Below are positions 24,590 through 33,698 of a DNA stretch of 64,000 nt, in pieces. Source of the DNA: Oribacterium sp. NK2B42 (GTDB lineage: Bacteria > Bacillota > Clostridia > Lachnospirales > Lachnospiraceae); NCBI RefSeq assembly GCF_000424445.1, contig NZ_AUJX01000004.1:1-64000 (forward strand), written 5' to 3'. The notes below the pieces were generated by a model. The model had not been told where the DNA came from, made no database searches, and saw only the letters and a list, made by a program, of their open reading frames with translations. Made by a program: the position numbers and the translations under genes. Position 1 is the first letter of the stretch, and the number at the start of each line of letters is the position of its first letter.

Positions 24590-24628
24590 AAAAATAACAG
24601 TCCCCCTGGCCCACCGACTAAACTGTTA
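24590..24628 (-). terminator. Terminator of the HAD hydrolase transcript
   Basis: On the minus strand TAACAGT, a 20-base GC-rich loop, ACTGTTA, then TTTTTAT. It separates the hydrolase gene from the rplM promoter. Confidence 0.65.
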
Positions 24629-24643
24629 CGTATAAAATTGTTT

Positions 24644-25300
24644 TTAGTCCTTTTCCATAATTTCTATAATTTCTGCCAATGTCTCCGGCTCTTCATCCAG
24701 CAAATCCCTGACATCATCAAGCTCGCTCATGTCTTTGATTCCGAAAACCTTGCAGCCTGCGTCATATCCGGCATGGATACCGTTGGGGGCATCTTCCACT
24801 ACGATGCACTCCTCCGGCTTAAGTCCGATCCTCTCCGCGCACTGAAGATAGATGTCCGGTGCAGGCTTTCCGTGGGTTATCATTTCCCCCGAACAGATGT
24901 AATCAAACTTTTCGGTGTAACCGGTTTTATCAAGATAATGCATAACCACCGGCTTTAGTGAAGATGAGCCCAATGCTATCCTGTAGCCCTTCTGCATTAG
25001 CCAGTCAAAAAGCTCGTCCAGCCCGGGCTTCTTGGGGATATCATTATCGATAAAATACTGATCGATATATTTCTTTCTGTAGCCTCTTTCCTCCCAGTAG
25101 TCAAAGTCGGGGTTAACTTCATTGAACATCTTTCCGATGTTTTCCATGGAGGCTCCGCGCATCTTGTTGATCATCTCGTCGGTCATGGTATAGCCTCGCT
25201 CCTTCGATGCTACCTTCCAGAAATGGTGATAAACCTTTTCCGTGTCAAACATGGTGCCGTCCATGTCGAATATAAAACCCTTGATGTTGTTATATTTCAT
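24644..25300 (-). CDS. HAD-superfamily hydrolase (beta-phosphoglucomutase-like)
   Basis: This 218-residue protein has motif I FIFDMDGTMFDTE with the nucleophile and acid aspartates, a helical cap (residues 20-85), motif II GSSS, motif III lysine in HGKPAPDIY and motif IV VVEDAPNGIHAG. It belongs to the group that includes beta-phosphoglucomutases and small sugar-phosphate phosphatases; the substrate cannot be told from sequence. The start is the ATG at 25300 behind AGGAAGG, not the upstream frame start. It is inserted between truA and rplM, which are neighbours in most Firmicutes. Confidence 0.9.
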   Translation of the reverse strand: MKYNNIKGFIFDMDGTMFDTEKVYHHFWKVASKERGYTMTDEMINKMRGASMENIGKMFNEVNPDFDYWEERGYRKKYIDQYFIDNDIPKKPGLDELFDWLMQKGYRIALGSSSLKPVVMHYLDKTGYTEKFDYICSGEMITHGKPAPDIYLQCAERIGLKPEECIVVEDAPNGIHAGYDAGCKVFGIKDMSELDDVRDLLDEEPETLAEIIEIMEKD

Positions 25301-25349
25301 GACTTTTTCCTTCCTGAACAAATGTCAGCCTTTTCATGATTTAGCTTCA

Positions 25350-26468
25350 TCAATACCTGAGTTCCACCAGACATAATCCCTTTGCCGGCACCGTCGGGCC
25401 TGCTTTGGTCCTGTCTTTTTCTTCAAGGATGTTCATGATGTCCTCAGGTTCTCTCTTGCCGTTTCCCACCTGCAGCAGAGTTCCGACAATAATACGAATC
25501 ATATGATACAGAAATCCGTTTCCTCTGATCCTGAAGGTGATAAGACTCGCATCTTCTTCCCGGACCTTTCTCGAAACCTTGGATAAGTTCACGTCAATCC
25601 GAACCTGTCTCGAGACGTTGGGTAACTCTACAGCTTCACAGATCTTTTCTTGGTTGTTGACCAAATCCGGGTTTTCAAATTCCCCTGAGCAGTTGGCTGA
25701 ATCTACAGCTTCACAGATCTGTTCCTGGTTGCTGAACAAATCCGAGGTCTCAAATTCCCCTGAGCTGTTGGCTGAATCTACAGCTTCCGGACTCTTTCTT
25801 CCCCTATCAGAAAAGATTTCAATGCTGTAAATCTCTCTTACCGCATCTCCCCCGTGTTCAAAGACCTGACTGTCCGGATTCACAAAGCTTGTAAAATCAT
25901 GAACTCCGCAGAGATACTCCGCAGCCTGCTGCATTTTTTCAATGTCTAAGGCATAGGTGAAGTTATAGGCATAAAGCCTTCCCATCGGCGAAGGGATAGG
26001 AGAATTGTCCACTTTGTATTCGTATACCTTTTCATGGGGCTCGAATCTCGGATTAAACTCCGCCGGCACTTCCTCTGCTTTAACCACTCTTATGTCTTCC
26101 GGCAGAAAACTGTTGATAGCAGAGGGGAAGTTCTCCGTAGGGATGGTGGAGTCTGTGTCAAATACGGCAACATTACCCATAGCATGCACTCCGCTGTCCG
26201 TGCGGCTTGCGCCTATAAGCTGAATGCTGTCGTCCTCCGGTGAATTTCCTTCCCCCTGGGAAAGCATACCGGAGGCAGAAGAAGGGTCTTTACCTGAGCT
26301 CCGCCTCAGCAAATTCCCTATTCCCAATGTGAGCATCCCCTGAATAGTAGGCTTATCACCTTCGGGCTTTTCCTTCGTAGGATTCTGGATCTGCCAGCCT
26401 TTGTAACCGGTCCCGTCATATGCGATTGTTAATTTGATACGTCGTTTCATGCTAAATTGAAAACTCAC
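25350..26468 (-). CDS. truA: tRNA pseudouridine(38-40) synthase TruA with expanded loops
   Basis: TruA converts uridines 38-40 of the tRNA anticodon arm to pseudouridine. The catalytic aspartate is seen in GASRTDSGVHAMG, and the family blocks IAYDGTGYKGWQ, YLCGVHDFTSF and FLYHMIRIIVGTLL are all present. The protein is 372 residues against the usual 245-270. The excess lies in two places: about 25 residues after the first helix (residues about 55-85), and about 75 residues (about 225-300) made of a 25-residue tandem repeat plus a 13-residue pair (VSRQVR / VSRKVR). Both are surface loops in the family. The start may be GTG 26468 or ATG 26450; neither has ideal spacing. Synteny with ecfT supports the call. 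Confidence 0.95.
   Translation of the reverse strand: MSFQFSMKRRIKLTIAYDGTGYKGWQIQNPTKEKPEGDKPTIQGMLTLGIGNLLRRSSGKDPSSASGMLSQGEGNSPEDDSIQLIGASRTDSGVHAMGNVAVFDTDSTIPTENFPSAINSFLPEDIRVVKAEEVPAEFNPRFEPHEKVYEYKVDNSPIPSPMGRLYAYNFTYALDIEKMQQAAEYLCGVHDFTSFVNPDSQVFEHGGDAVREIYSIEIFSDRGRKSPEAVDSANSSGEFETSDLFSNQEQICEAVDSANCSGEFENPDLVNNQEKICEAVELPNVSRQVRIDVNLSKVSRKVREEDASLITFRIRGNGFLYHMIRIIVGTLLQVGNGKREPEDIMNILEEKDRTKAGPTVPAKGLCLVELRY
25627..25791 (-). repeat. 75-bp tandem repeat inside truA
   Basis: TCTACAGC recurs at 25627, 25702 and 25777, exactly 75 bases apart. Two full units and a partial third encode EAVDSANxSGEFExxDL-type 25-mers. A separate 39-bp pair lies at about 25549-25626. Confidence 0.9.
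26242..26339 (-). repeat. 69-bp offset repeat in the 5' part of truA
   Basis: The block at 26242-26270 is similar to 26311-26339, an offset of 23 codons, and accounts for the extra residues between the first helix and the catalytic motif (GMLTLGIGN and GMLSQGEGN). Confidence 0.65.
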
Positions 26469-26609
26469 TCATCCTTAAAAACCAATAACTCACTCTCTTA
26501 TTCCAATCTTCTTTGATTTTTTCATCCTGAAGCCACGAACCCAAAGCTTTTTTAACTTATTCGAATACCGGTAATGATCAAACCATCTATTCCGATTACG
26601 GTTATATAA

Positions 26610-26637
26610 TAAAAACCCGGCTCTGATCAAATCAGAG
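26610..26637 (-). terminator. Hairpin at the end of ecfT
   Basis: CTCTGAT TTG ATCAGAG overlaps the ecfT stop and is followed after CCGGG by TTTTTAT on the minus strand. It may end the ecfAT transcript or pass some transcription on to truA. Confidence 0.45.
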
Positions 26638-27433
26638 TAACAAATCTCGATCCTACCGCCCCCGCGAAATACAGAAACATCAGGAAGTATGCAATTCTGT
26701 CTCTTCCCTCATATTTCAGAGGCTTCATCTTGGTTCTGCCCTCGCCGCCGCGGTAGCATCTTGCTTCCATGGCCATGGCGAGATCATTGGCTCTTCTGAA
26801 GGCTCCGATGAAAAGCGGTACCAGAATAGGAACCATGGCTTTTGCACGCTGAATGATGTTTCCCGATTCGAAATCCGCACCTCTTGCCTGCTGAGCCTTC
26901 ATGATCTTGTCGGTTTCTTCTATAAGAATAGGAATAAATCTGAGTGCAATGGACATCATCATTGAAATCTCATGCACAGGCACGCCTATCTTCTTGAAGC
27001 CCCGGAGGCCCTTTTCCATTCCGTCTGTAAGCTGGTTGGGCGTTGTTGTGAGGGTCATAAGTGATGAACCCATAACAAGGAGGATCAGTCTTATACCCAT
27101 TTTCAGGGCGATGGTCAGACCTTCCTTTGAAATTTTCAGTATTCCAAGCTGGAAGAGCGGCTCTCCAGGTGTCAGAAACAGATTGAAGCTCACGGAAATG
27201 AGAAGCAGGATCAGGATGTTCTTAAGTCCCTTTGTCATGAACTTGAAGGGAACATTGCTTAGTTTAATGAGTATTCCCAGCACCACAGCTGCCACCGCAT
27301 ACATTGTCCAGCTGTCCACCACAAAGAGAGCAATCAGGAATACCAGTGTTCCCAGCAGCTTGACTCGAGGATCAAGTCTATGGATAACAGAGTCAACAGG
27401 ATAATATTGTCCCAAAGTTATTTCTCTGATCAT
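26627..27433 (-). CDS. ecfT: Energy-coupling factor transporter transmembrane protein EcfT
   Basis: This 268-residue membrane protein has about five to six transmembrane segments. The EcfT signature with its short Ala-Arg-Gly coupling motif is at KIMKAQQARGADFESG, and a second motif is at LAMAMEARCYRGGEGRT. EcfT links the ATPase pair to exchangeable vitamin-binding S components. Its start overlaps the stop of the ATPase gene by 4 bases (ATGA), so the two are translated together. No S component is encoded nearby, as expected for a shared group II ECF module. Confidence 0.96.
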   Translation of the reverse strand: MIREITLGQYYPVDSVIHRLDPRVKLLGTLVFLIALFVVDSWTMYAVAAVVLGILIKLSNVPFKFMTKGLKNILILLLISVSFNLFLTPGEPLFQLGILKISKEGLTIALKMGIRLILLVMGSSLMTLTTTPNQLTDGMEKGLRGFKKIGVPVHEISMMMSIALRFIPILIEETDKIMKAQQARGADFESGNIIQRAKAMVPILVPLFIGAFRRANDLAMAMEARCYRGGEGRTKMKPLKYEGRDRIAYFLMFLYFAGAVGSRFVTLI

Positions 27434-29442
27434 CTTTCTGCCTCCTTTCCGGAAGCATCGTTTTTATTCGATTTAATTGATTCATTATATCGTTTCCATA
27501 GATCAATGATACAGTCCGCCATTTCTGACACAGTATCCGGACGATCTTCAAAGCGAATGCCTACGTCCTTTAAATCATGAATAAGATATGTCATCTGCGG
27601 AGCGCCCAGTCCCATGCCTTCCAGCTCCTTATATCTCTTGAATATTTCCTCAGGTGTTCCCGCCATCTTAAGCTCACCGTGATCCAGAACGATGACCTGG
27701 TCAGTGTATCTCGCCACGTCATCCATGGAGTGTGAAACCAGAATGATGGTCATGCCCACCTTATCATGAAGCTCCCTTATCTGCTTGAAAAGATCATCTC
27801 TTCCGGCAGGGTCGAGTCCCGCAGTAGGCTCATCCAGAATCAGAACTTCCGGATGCATAGCCAGAACTCCCGCTATGGCAACTCTTCTCTTCTGACCGCC
27901 GCTCAGTTCAAAGGGCGATTTTTTCCAGAATTTGCTGTCAAGCCCCACCATCTTAAGGGCTTCTTCCGCTCTCTTTCTGGCTTCATCCTCACTGAGCCCC
28001 TGATTTTTCGGTCCAAACATTACGTCAGTTATAACATCAACTTCAAAAAGCTGATACTCGGGGTACTGAAAAACCAGTCCGATCTTGAATCTGAGCTGCT
28101 TCATGTTGAAGTTGGTATCATAAATATTGATAAATCCTGTACCCTGACCTGATTCATTCGAGTCATTGAGGGAGGTTCCCTTTAAGGTGTCGGCATTAGC
28201 CCCATCCTTTTTCTCTTCATTACCGGAATTTTCGGGGTTGTTTTTCACATTTGAAACAGGCTCGGAGCCTTTATATACGTTTTTAGAATTATTGCCGGTT
28301 TTTATGAGGTCAGCATTGTCCCTGAAGTTTACCTCTATCACGCCCTCTGTGGCCTTCAACAGCCCGTTGAGATGCTGTGTTAATGTTGACTTGCCGGAAC
28401 CTGTGTGGCCGATAAAACCAACTATGGAACCCCGCTGAACATCGAAGGACACATCCTTAAGGGCATAACTCTCCATGGCCGTCCCCTTTTGATATACATG
28501 ATCCAGGTGACGGACTCTGATTACAGGGTCTGTTATATCTATATGAAGGGGCTTACGTTTTACGAAGTTTGGCTCAAAATCCACCTGCTTCGGCAGGCAC
28601 TTCTGAAGGCAGCTGACAAGCTCTTTTCTGGTAAGAACCGAATCCGGTACCGGCATTCCGGCCTTCTGTAATTTCCAGGCAAGCTCGGTGACCTCCGGCA
28701 CATCCATGCGGATAGCCTTAAGCTCTTCAACATTCTTGAACACCTCTTTTGGGGTGCCGTCCATTACGATTTTGCCCTGGTTCATGACGATGATTCTGTC
28801 TGCATCCACCGTTTCTTCCATATAGTGGGTGATCAGTATGATTGTCACTCCCTGAGTTTTGTTGAGCTCTTTTATGGTTCTGATTACTTCCGCACGTCCT
28901 GTGGGGTCCAGCATGGCTGTGGGCTCATCAAGCACTATGGTTTTCGGGATCATTGCCATAGTTCCGGCTATTGCCACTCTTTGCTTCTGCCCGCCGCTGA
29001 GTCTGTTGGGTGATTTCATCCTGTAGGCTGTCATTCCCACCGCCTCAAGGGCAGTATTTACCCTTTTCCAGATTTCCTCTGTGGGAATTCCGATGTTTTC
29101 AGGTCCGAAACCTACGTCCTCTTCCACCACCGAGGCAATGATCTGGTTATCGGGATTCTGGAAAACCATTCCGGTCTCTTTTCTGATATCCCAAAGCTCC
29201 TGTTCATTTCTTGTATCTTTAGAGCTGACTAAAAGTGTACCCTCAGACGGCAGATTCAGTCCATTGATGAGTTTTGCCAATGTTGACTTGCCGGAACCGT
29301 TGTGGCCCAGAACACACACAAAATCTCCTGCATCAATGGAAACATTAACCCCGTCAAGGGCTCTGGTACTTTCCACAACCTTATCATTTTCATCGGTTCG
29401 TATGTAGTTATAAACCAGATTGATCGCTTCAATGATTTTCAA
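27430..29442 (-). CDS. ecfA1-ecfA2: Single-chain EcfA1-EcfA2 ATPase of the ECF transporter
   Basis: Two complete ABC ATPases are joined in one 670-residue chain. Domain 1 has Walker A GHNGSGKST, signature LSGGQKQR and Walker B TIVLDEPTA. Domain 2 has GHTGSGKST, LSGGQKRR and LILDEPTAGLD. In most Firmicutes ecfA1 and ecfA2 are two overlapping genes of about 280 codons; here no stop separates them (linker residues about 285-305). In domain 2 an Asn-rich insert of about 55 residues (NSKNVYKGSEP ... DSNESGQGT) splits the strand before the Q-loop VFQYPEYQLF. The start is uncertain; I favour TTG at 29442 behind GGGTGA, although an open frame continues to 29487. Promoter at 29511-29539. Confidence 0.9.
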   Translation of the reverse strand: MKIIEAINLVYNYIRTDENDKVVESTRALDGVNVSIDAGDFVCVLGHNGSGKSTLAKLINGLNLPSEGTLLVSSKDTRNEQELWDIRKETGMVFQNPDNQIIASVVEEDVGFGPENIGIPTEEIWKRVNTALEAVGMTAYRMKSPNRLSGGQKQRVAIAGTMAMIPKTIVLDEPTAMLDPTGRAEVIRTIKELNKTQGVTIILITHYMEETVDADRIIVMNQGKIVMDGTPKEVFKNVEELKAIRMDVPEVTELAWKLQKAGMPVPDSVLTRKELVSCLQKCLPKQVDFEPNFVKRKPLHIDITDPVIRVRHLDHVYQKGTAMESYALKDVSFDVQRGSIVGFIGHTGSGKSTLTQHLNGLLKATEGVIEVNFRDNADLIKTGNNSKNVYKGSEPVSNVKNNPENSGNEEKKDGANADTLKGTSLNDSNESGQGTGFINIYDTNFNMKQLRFKIGLVFQYPEYQLFEVDVITDVMFGPKNQGLSEDEARKRAEEALKMVGLDSKFWKKSPFELSGGQKRRVAIAGVLAMHPEVLILDEPTAGLDPAGRDDLFKQIRELHDKVGMTIILVSHSMDDVARYTDQVIVLDHGELKMAGTPEEIFKRYKELEGMGLGAPQMTYLIHDLKDVGIRFEDRPDTVSEMADCIIDLWKRYNESIKSNKNDASGKEAER

Positions 29443-29510
29443 TTTATTCACCCAGACTTGTTGACCGATAGCAGTCAACCATTTCAAAAAATATAGTTTT
29501 CAGCGAGTTT

Positions 29511-29539
29511 AGTATATTAAAAATAGGCATAAAATACAA
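29511..29539 (-). promoter_or_regulatory. Promoter of ecfA-ecfT
   Basis: TTGTAT (29534-29539), 17 bases, TATACT (29511-29516). Its -35 box overlaps the edge of the terminator hairpin ATGGCAG ... CTGCCAT (29539-29564) of the upstream cell-wall protein gene. Confidence 0.65.
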
Positions 29540-29581
29540 TGGCAGACCGTAAATGGCCTGCCATTAATACATTAATATAAA

Positions 29582-31108
29582 TTAGTGAATCCAATGTCCG
29601 TCGTCGGCTAACTGGTAGCTTCCAAGTACAGTGGTGCCTCTTGCCATCTGGCCGTAGTCATTGTCACTTGCACTCTTCTGAGGATAGAAATAATAGTACT
29701 GCTCATTTTCATATCCGTCCTTGATCATAACCCAGCCTGTTACCATCCTGCCTTCTGCATCAAAGAAATAGCTCTTTTCACCGATGGTTACCAGGTTGTT
29801 TCTGTACATAAGACCATAGTTCTCTCCGGTCTGAGGATTGAAGTAGTACCAGGCATTGTTTATCTTAACCCATCCGGTCTTCATGTCTCCGTTTGGTGAA
29901 AGGTAATAGGTCCTGTAGTCATCTTTGTTATAGAAGCCTGTGACCATCCTGCCTTCAGAATCAAATCTGTAGTAGGTATTTTTCCAGATGAGCCAATCAT
30001 TTGCAACCAGCGTGCCCTGAGAGGTCTTGAAATACCAGTTATTTCCTTGTTTGTACCAGGAGCCTGTGGTATAAGTACTGCCTGAAGAATTGTACGTATT
30101 TACAGCATTATTTACCACTTCTGTGCTGTGCCCCGGTAATGTCGTCATCTGGCCTGTTGATGAGTTATAAACTGTAAATACGGCACCGGAATTGTTATAA
30201 TCATAATTTCCGTTCTGGACAGAAGTTGACAGATTACCAATGTTGTTGCTGTATCCTGCCACACCGGTAGTTGCATTGACATAATTTGAACCAGTATTTG
30301 AATTTAATATATAAGTTGAATTCGGATACTGGCCTGTTCCGTCAGATACCTGCTCCTGTGAGATGTTAAGGAATTCCGAAGCAATCTTTTCAGACTCTTT
30401 TCCACTTGAAAGTTGAGCGTTAGTATAAGGAACCGTAGCCACTTCAAAGTAATATGCTGCAACTCTTGTCATATAAGGATACAGATTTATACTGGTCTGA
30501 TCCGTTATAATAGAGGTTACTTTTGTACTGTCCCTATATACATTAACTCTATAATATCCCGAAGATATAGAAGGAGGTGTCCAGGTTGCTTTACCCAATA
30601 CATAGGAACTCCAAACCGGAGCTGTTGGTGCATCATAAGTTCCTTTTATACCGTTAAGGGAGATTATAACTCTCAAACCGTAGTTTCCTTCGAGTCTTGC
30701 CGAAACAAAAGATCCGCCGGTTATATGTACATTAGAGCTGTCATAGGTTCCACTGAAATAATAATATGTATAATTATCATTGTTACGTTCTTTTTCGTTT
30801 GCAGTGAGATATATTTCAACATAAGGAGTCATGGAAACACCATAGGCACTGTCCCCGTACCAGGCAACATTGTCAATATCATACTCTCCATTATCCGGTA
30901 CCGTAAAATCATTCTCCGATATTGAGGGTAATCCTGAGGAAGAAGTATCATATTCACTATGTCTGAGATAATCTTCAACTTTTATTCTGACACTCGTAAT
31001 TCTGACATTACGATCCTTTGCCGATATCAAAAAAGCAAAATTCATGATAAATATGGTTGCGATCAAAACAGCACACAAACTTTTCTTTACCATACTTTTA
31101 TATTTCAT
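29582..31108 (-). CDS. Secreted protein with C-terminal cell-wall (choline-binding-type) repeats
   Basis: This 508-residue protein has a signal peptide (positively charged MKYKSMVKKSLC, then VLIATIFIMNFAFLISA). The N-terminal and middle parts (residues 30-360) are Ser/Thr/Tyr/Asn-rich and beta-like. From about residue 370 there are at least six aromatic repeats of the CW_binding type (WYKQGNNWYFKT, TGWVKINNAWYYF, TGWVMIKDGYE). Such repeats anchor proteins to wall polymers. The start is the ATG at 31108; longer upstream frame ignored. It is inserted between rplQ and ecfA, which are usually adjacent. No enzymatic domain recognised. Confidence 0.85.
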   Translation of the reverse strand: MKYKSMVKKSLCAVLIATIFIMNFAFLISAKDRNVRITSVRIKVEDYLRHSEYDTSSSGLPSISENDFTVPDNGEYDIDNVAWYGDSAYGVSMTPYVEIYLTANEKERNNDNYTYYYFSGTYDSSNVHITGGSFVSARLEGNYGLRVIISLNGIKGTYDAPTAPVWSSYVLGKATWTPPSISSGYYRVNVYRDSTKVTSIITDQTSINLYPYMTRVAAYYFEVATVPYTNAQLSSGKESEKIASEFLNISQEQVSDGTGQYPNSTYILNSNTGSNYVNATTGVAGYSNNIGNLSTSVQNGNYDYNNSGAVFTVYNSSTGQMTTLPGHSTEVVNNAVNTYNSSGSTYTTGSWYKQGNNWYFKTSQGTLVANDWLIWKNTYYRFDSEGRMVTGFYNKDDYRTYYLSPNGDMKTGWVKINNAWYYFNPQTGENYGLMYRNNLVTIGEKSYFFDAEGRMVTGWVMIKDGYENEQYYYFYPQKSASDNDYGQMARGTTVLGSYQLADDGHWIH

Positions 31109-31239
31109 ACCCACTCCACTCATTTCGGGAATAGTCCCCTCCAAAAAAATATAGAATTCTACACGCTAAGTATACCATTTAAAATTAAATATACTTATTA
31201 CGTTTATATAACAATCAAGAGGCTTATTTTCACACAATA

Positions 31240-31281
31240 CCATCAGGGACGGTTCTCGCCGGACAGAACTGTCCCCGATGG
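31240..31281. repeat. REP-like palindrome
   Basis: CCATCAGGGACGGTTCT (31240-31256), an 8-base loop, AGAACTGTCCCCGATGG (31265-31281), with two mismatches. It shares the GGGACGG/CCGTCCC theme with the palindromes at 16589 and 60759. Confidence 0.7.
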
Positions 31282-31293
31282 ACAATAAAGCAC

Positions 31294-31326
31294 AAAAAAA
31301 GAATCGTCAGAAGACGATTCTTTTTT
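31294..31326 (-). terminator. Bidirectional terminator of the alpha operon
   Basis: AAAAAAAGAATCGTC AGAA GACGATTCTTTTTT, 28 bases after the rplQ stop. It has U-tracts on both strands. Confidence 0.9.
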
Positions 31327-31353
31327 ATATCAATTATTATTTAATCTGAAAGA

Positions 31354-31890
31354 TTATACCAGCTCAAGGAGAACTTCCATAGCTGCGTCACCCTTTCTGA
31401 GACCAACCTTAACGATACGTGTATAACCACCGTTACGTGTAGCATACTTTGCACCGTACTCGTCGAAAAGCTTTGCAGCAAGATCAACCTTCTTTGTGTT
31501 CTTCTTCTGTCCTGCCTTCTCCTTAGGTACCTCAGTTACAGGGTAAAGGTATGCAAGGATCTGACGACGAGCAGCAAGTCTTGAAGGCTTATCCTTCTTG
31601 ATTGTCTTCTCTACTTCGTCATAAACTGTAACCTTCTTACCGTCAACAACTTCCTTAACGCGCTTTCCGTCAGCATCCTTACGAGCAACCTTAGCCTTAA
31701 CAGTAACTTCCTCGAAGTTATCCTTCTCCTTTACTGCAAGAGCGATAAGCTTCTCAGCCTGCTTACGTACTTCCTTAGCACGTGCCTCTGTTGTAAAAAT
31801 TCTTCCATTGTGGAAAAGAGATGTTGTAAGAGCACGAAGCATAGCCTGTCTCTGTCTTGACTCTCTTCCTAACTTTCTGTACTTTGCCAT
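31354..31890 (-). CDS. rplQ: 50S ribosomal protein L17 (enlarged form)
   Basis: Last gene of the alpha operon. The start MAKYRKLGRESRQRQAMLRA and the end YTRIVKVGLRKGDAAMEVL are canonical. At 178 residues it is about 50-60 longer than the standard protein. The extra lysine-rich segment (residues about 60-115, VARKDADGKRVKEVV ...) sits in the loop before SRLAARRQILAYL. Many Lachnospiraceae have such an insert, so it is a lineage trait rather than damage. A terminator follows. Confidence 0.97.
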   Translation of the reverse strand: MAKYRKLGRESRQRQAMLRALTTSLFHNGRIFTTEARAKEVRKQAEKLIALAVKEKDNFEEVTVKAKVARKDADGKRVKEVVDGKKVTVYDEVEKTIKKDKPSRLAARRQILAYLYPVTEVPKEKAGQKKNTKKVDLAAKLFDEYGAKYATRNGGYTRIVKVGLRKGDAAMEVLLELV

Positions 31891-31981
31891 TTTATATTTC
31901 CTCCACCGTGCTTTTTAGTCTTACCGGTAAATTCATCTCAGCATCTGTGGCCTTTCACAGAGCTCATACAATAAGAGAAGA

Positions 31982-32935
31982 TTACTCTTCTCTTATTGTA
32001 AGGCTAAGATTTAATTCCTTAAGTTTTTGTAATACTTCCTCAAGAGACTTACGACCAAGGTTTCTAACCTTCATCATATCCTCAGGAGTCTTTGAGCAAA
32101 GCTCCTGAACAGTATTGATTCCTGCTCTCTTAAGGCAGTTATAGGAACGAACTGAAAGCTCAAGTTCGTCAATATTCATCTCGAGCACTTTTTCCTTCTC
32201 ATCGTCAGGCTTCTCAACCATAACCTCAGCTGTCTGAGCATCCTGAGAAAGCTCTACGAAGAATGATAAATGCTCTGAAAGGAACTTAGCTGCATCAGAT
32301 ACAGCATCGTCCGGACTCATTGTTCCGTTGGTAAATACGTCAAGTGTAAGCTTGTCGTAATCGGTCATATTGCCTACACGGGTATTGTTGATTGACATAT
32401 TTACACGCTCAACAGGTGTATAGATAGCATCAACATCTATCACTCCTGTTGGAAGATCATTTGTCTTTGTTCTATCGGCACCTACATAGCCTCTGCCCGA
32501 AGTAACTGTGATTTCCATCTCAAAATTCGCAGTACCATCTGTGGTTGCAATCTTCTGATCCGGATTGAGAATCTCGATACCTTCTGTAAGCTGTATGTCA
32601 GATGCAGTAGCTACACCTTCACCATCAAAGTTAAGATATAAGATCTTCGGGTCATCGGAGGACGATGTGTTCTTAATTTCAAGACTCTTAAGGTTCATGA
32701 TAACCTCAGTCAGGGTATCCTTGACACCTGGAATAGTATCACTTTCCTTATCGGCACCAATGATTTTAACCTGAGATACCGCAGTACCAGGTAATGCAGA
32801 AAGCATAATTCGTTTCAAAGCATTGCCCAGAGTTGTTCCGTAACCTCTTTCCAAAGGTTCGCAAACAAATCTGCCGTACTTCTTATCATCTGAAATCTCA
32901 ACAATCTCAATGTTTGGTTTCTCAAAATCGAACAT
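31982..32935 (-). CDS. rpoA: DNA-directed RNA polymerase subunit alpha
   Basis: This 317-residue protein starts [20 protein letters not shown], with N-terminal dimerisation domain motif [20 protein letters not shown]. The C-terminal domain ([20 protein letters not shown], then [16 protein letters not shown]) binds UP elements and activators. The length is typical. It lies between rpsD and rplQ as in most Firmicutes, with 26 bases to rpsD and a GGAGG site. Confidence 0.99.
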   Translation of the reverse strand: MFDFEKPNIEIVEISDDKKYGRFVCEPLERGYGTTLGNALKRIMLSALPGTAVSQVKIIGADKESDTIPGVKDTLTEVIMNLKSLEIKNTSSSDDPKILYLNFDGEGVATASDIQLTEGIEILNPDQKIATTDGTANFEMEITVTSGRGYVGADRTKTNDLPTGVIDVDAIYTPVERVNMSINNTRVGNMTDYDKLTLDVFTNGTMSPDDAVSDAAKFLSEHLSFFVELSQDAQTAEVMVEKPDDEKEKVLEMNIDELELSVRSYNCLKRAGINTVQELCSKTPEDMMKVRNLGRKSLEEVLQKLKELNLSLTIREE

Positions 32936-32961
32936 GCAATGCCTCCTTTATTGCAGGCTAA

Positions 32962-33555
32962 TTATTTTGAATACAACTCGACGATAAGCATCTCGTTTAC
33001 AGGAACATCGATTTCCTCTCTTGAAGGAAGCTGCTTTACAGTAGCCTTAAGATTTTCCTGATCAGCATCAAGCCAAGCCGGTACTAAACGACCGTTTGTA
33101 ACCTCAAGGATATCCTTGAATCTCTGAAGAGACTTCTTGTTCTCCTTAACAGCTACAACATCGCCGGCTGATACAAGGTATGAAGGTATATTTACAACCT
33201 TGCCGTTAACAGTGATAAGTCTGTGTCCAACAACCTGACGTGCCTCACGACGAGTACGTGCAAGACCCATTCTGAAGATTACGTTATCAAGGCGAGACTC
33301 AAGGAGAACCATAAGGTTTGTACCTGTCTGTCCCTTCATCTTGTTTGCCTTAGCATAGTAATTTCTGAAAGGCTTCTCAAGAACGCCATAGATGAACTTA
33401 GCCTTCTGCTTCTCACGGAGCTGAGTGCCATACTCTGACATCTTACGACGAGCATTTCTAAGCTGTCTGTTAGACTTCTTATCAATTCCTAAAAATACAG
33501 GGTCAAGTCCAAGTGACCTGCATCTTTTAAGTACGGGAGTTTTATCAACTGCCAT
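32962..33555 (-). CDS. rpsD: 30S ribosomal protein S4
   Basis: This 197-residue protein is a primary 16S rRNA binder and translational regulator in many bacteria. Motifs: RQLRNARRKMSEYGTQLREK, and the S4 RNA-binding domain at residues about 88-150 (LESRLDNVIFRMGLARTRRE, then ARQVVGHRLITVNG). The N-terminal zinc-binding cysteines of some S4 proteins are absent (C- form). The 143-base gap to rpsK contains short hairpins and could be the place for S4 control, but this is a guess. Confidence 0.98.
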   Translation of the reverse strand: MAVDKTPVLKRCRSLGLDPVFLGIDKKSNRQLRNARRKMSEYGTQLREKQKAKFIYGVLEKPFRNYYAKANKMKGQTGTNLMVLLESRLDNVIFRMGLARTRREARQVVGHRLITVNGKVVNIPSYLVSAGDVVAVKENKKSLQRFKDILEVTNGRLVPAWLDADQENLKATVKQLPSREEIDVPVNEMLIVELYSK

Positions 33556-33698
33556 AATTCTTTCTCCTTATTAATATCATCTAAAATCAAGTGATACGTC
33601 CTTTACATCCGTAGACTTCTTCGGACAGATCTGCCGCTATTTTATACATACTGCGGCCTATGTCTTTTAAGTTTTGCCTAAAGATAATCCAAAAAAGA

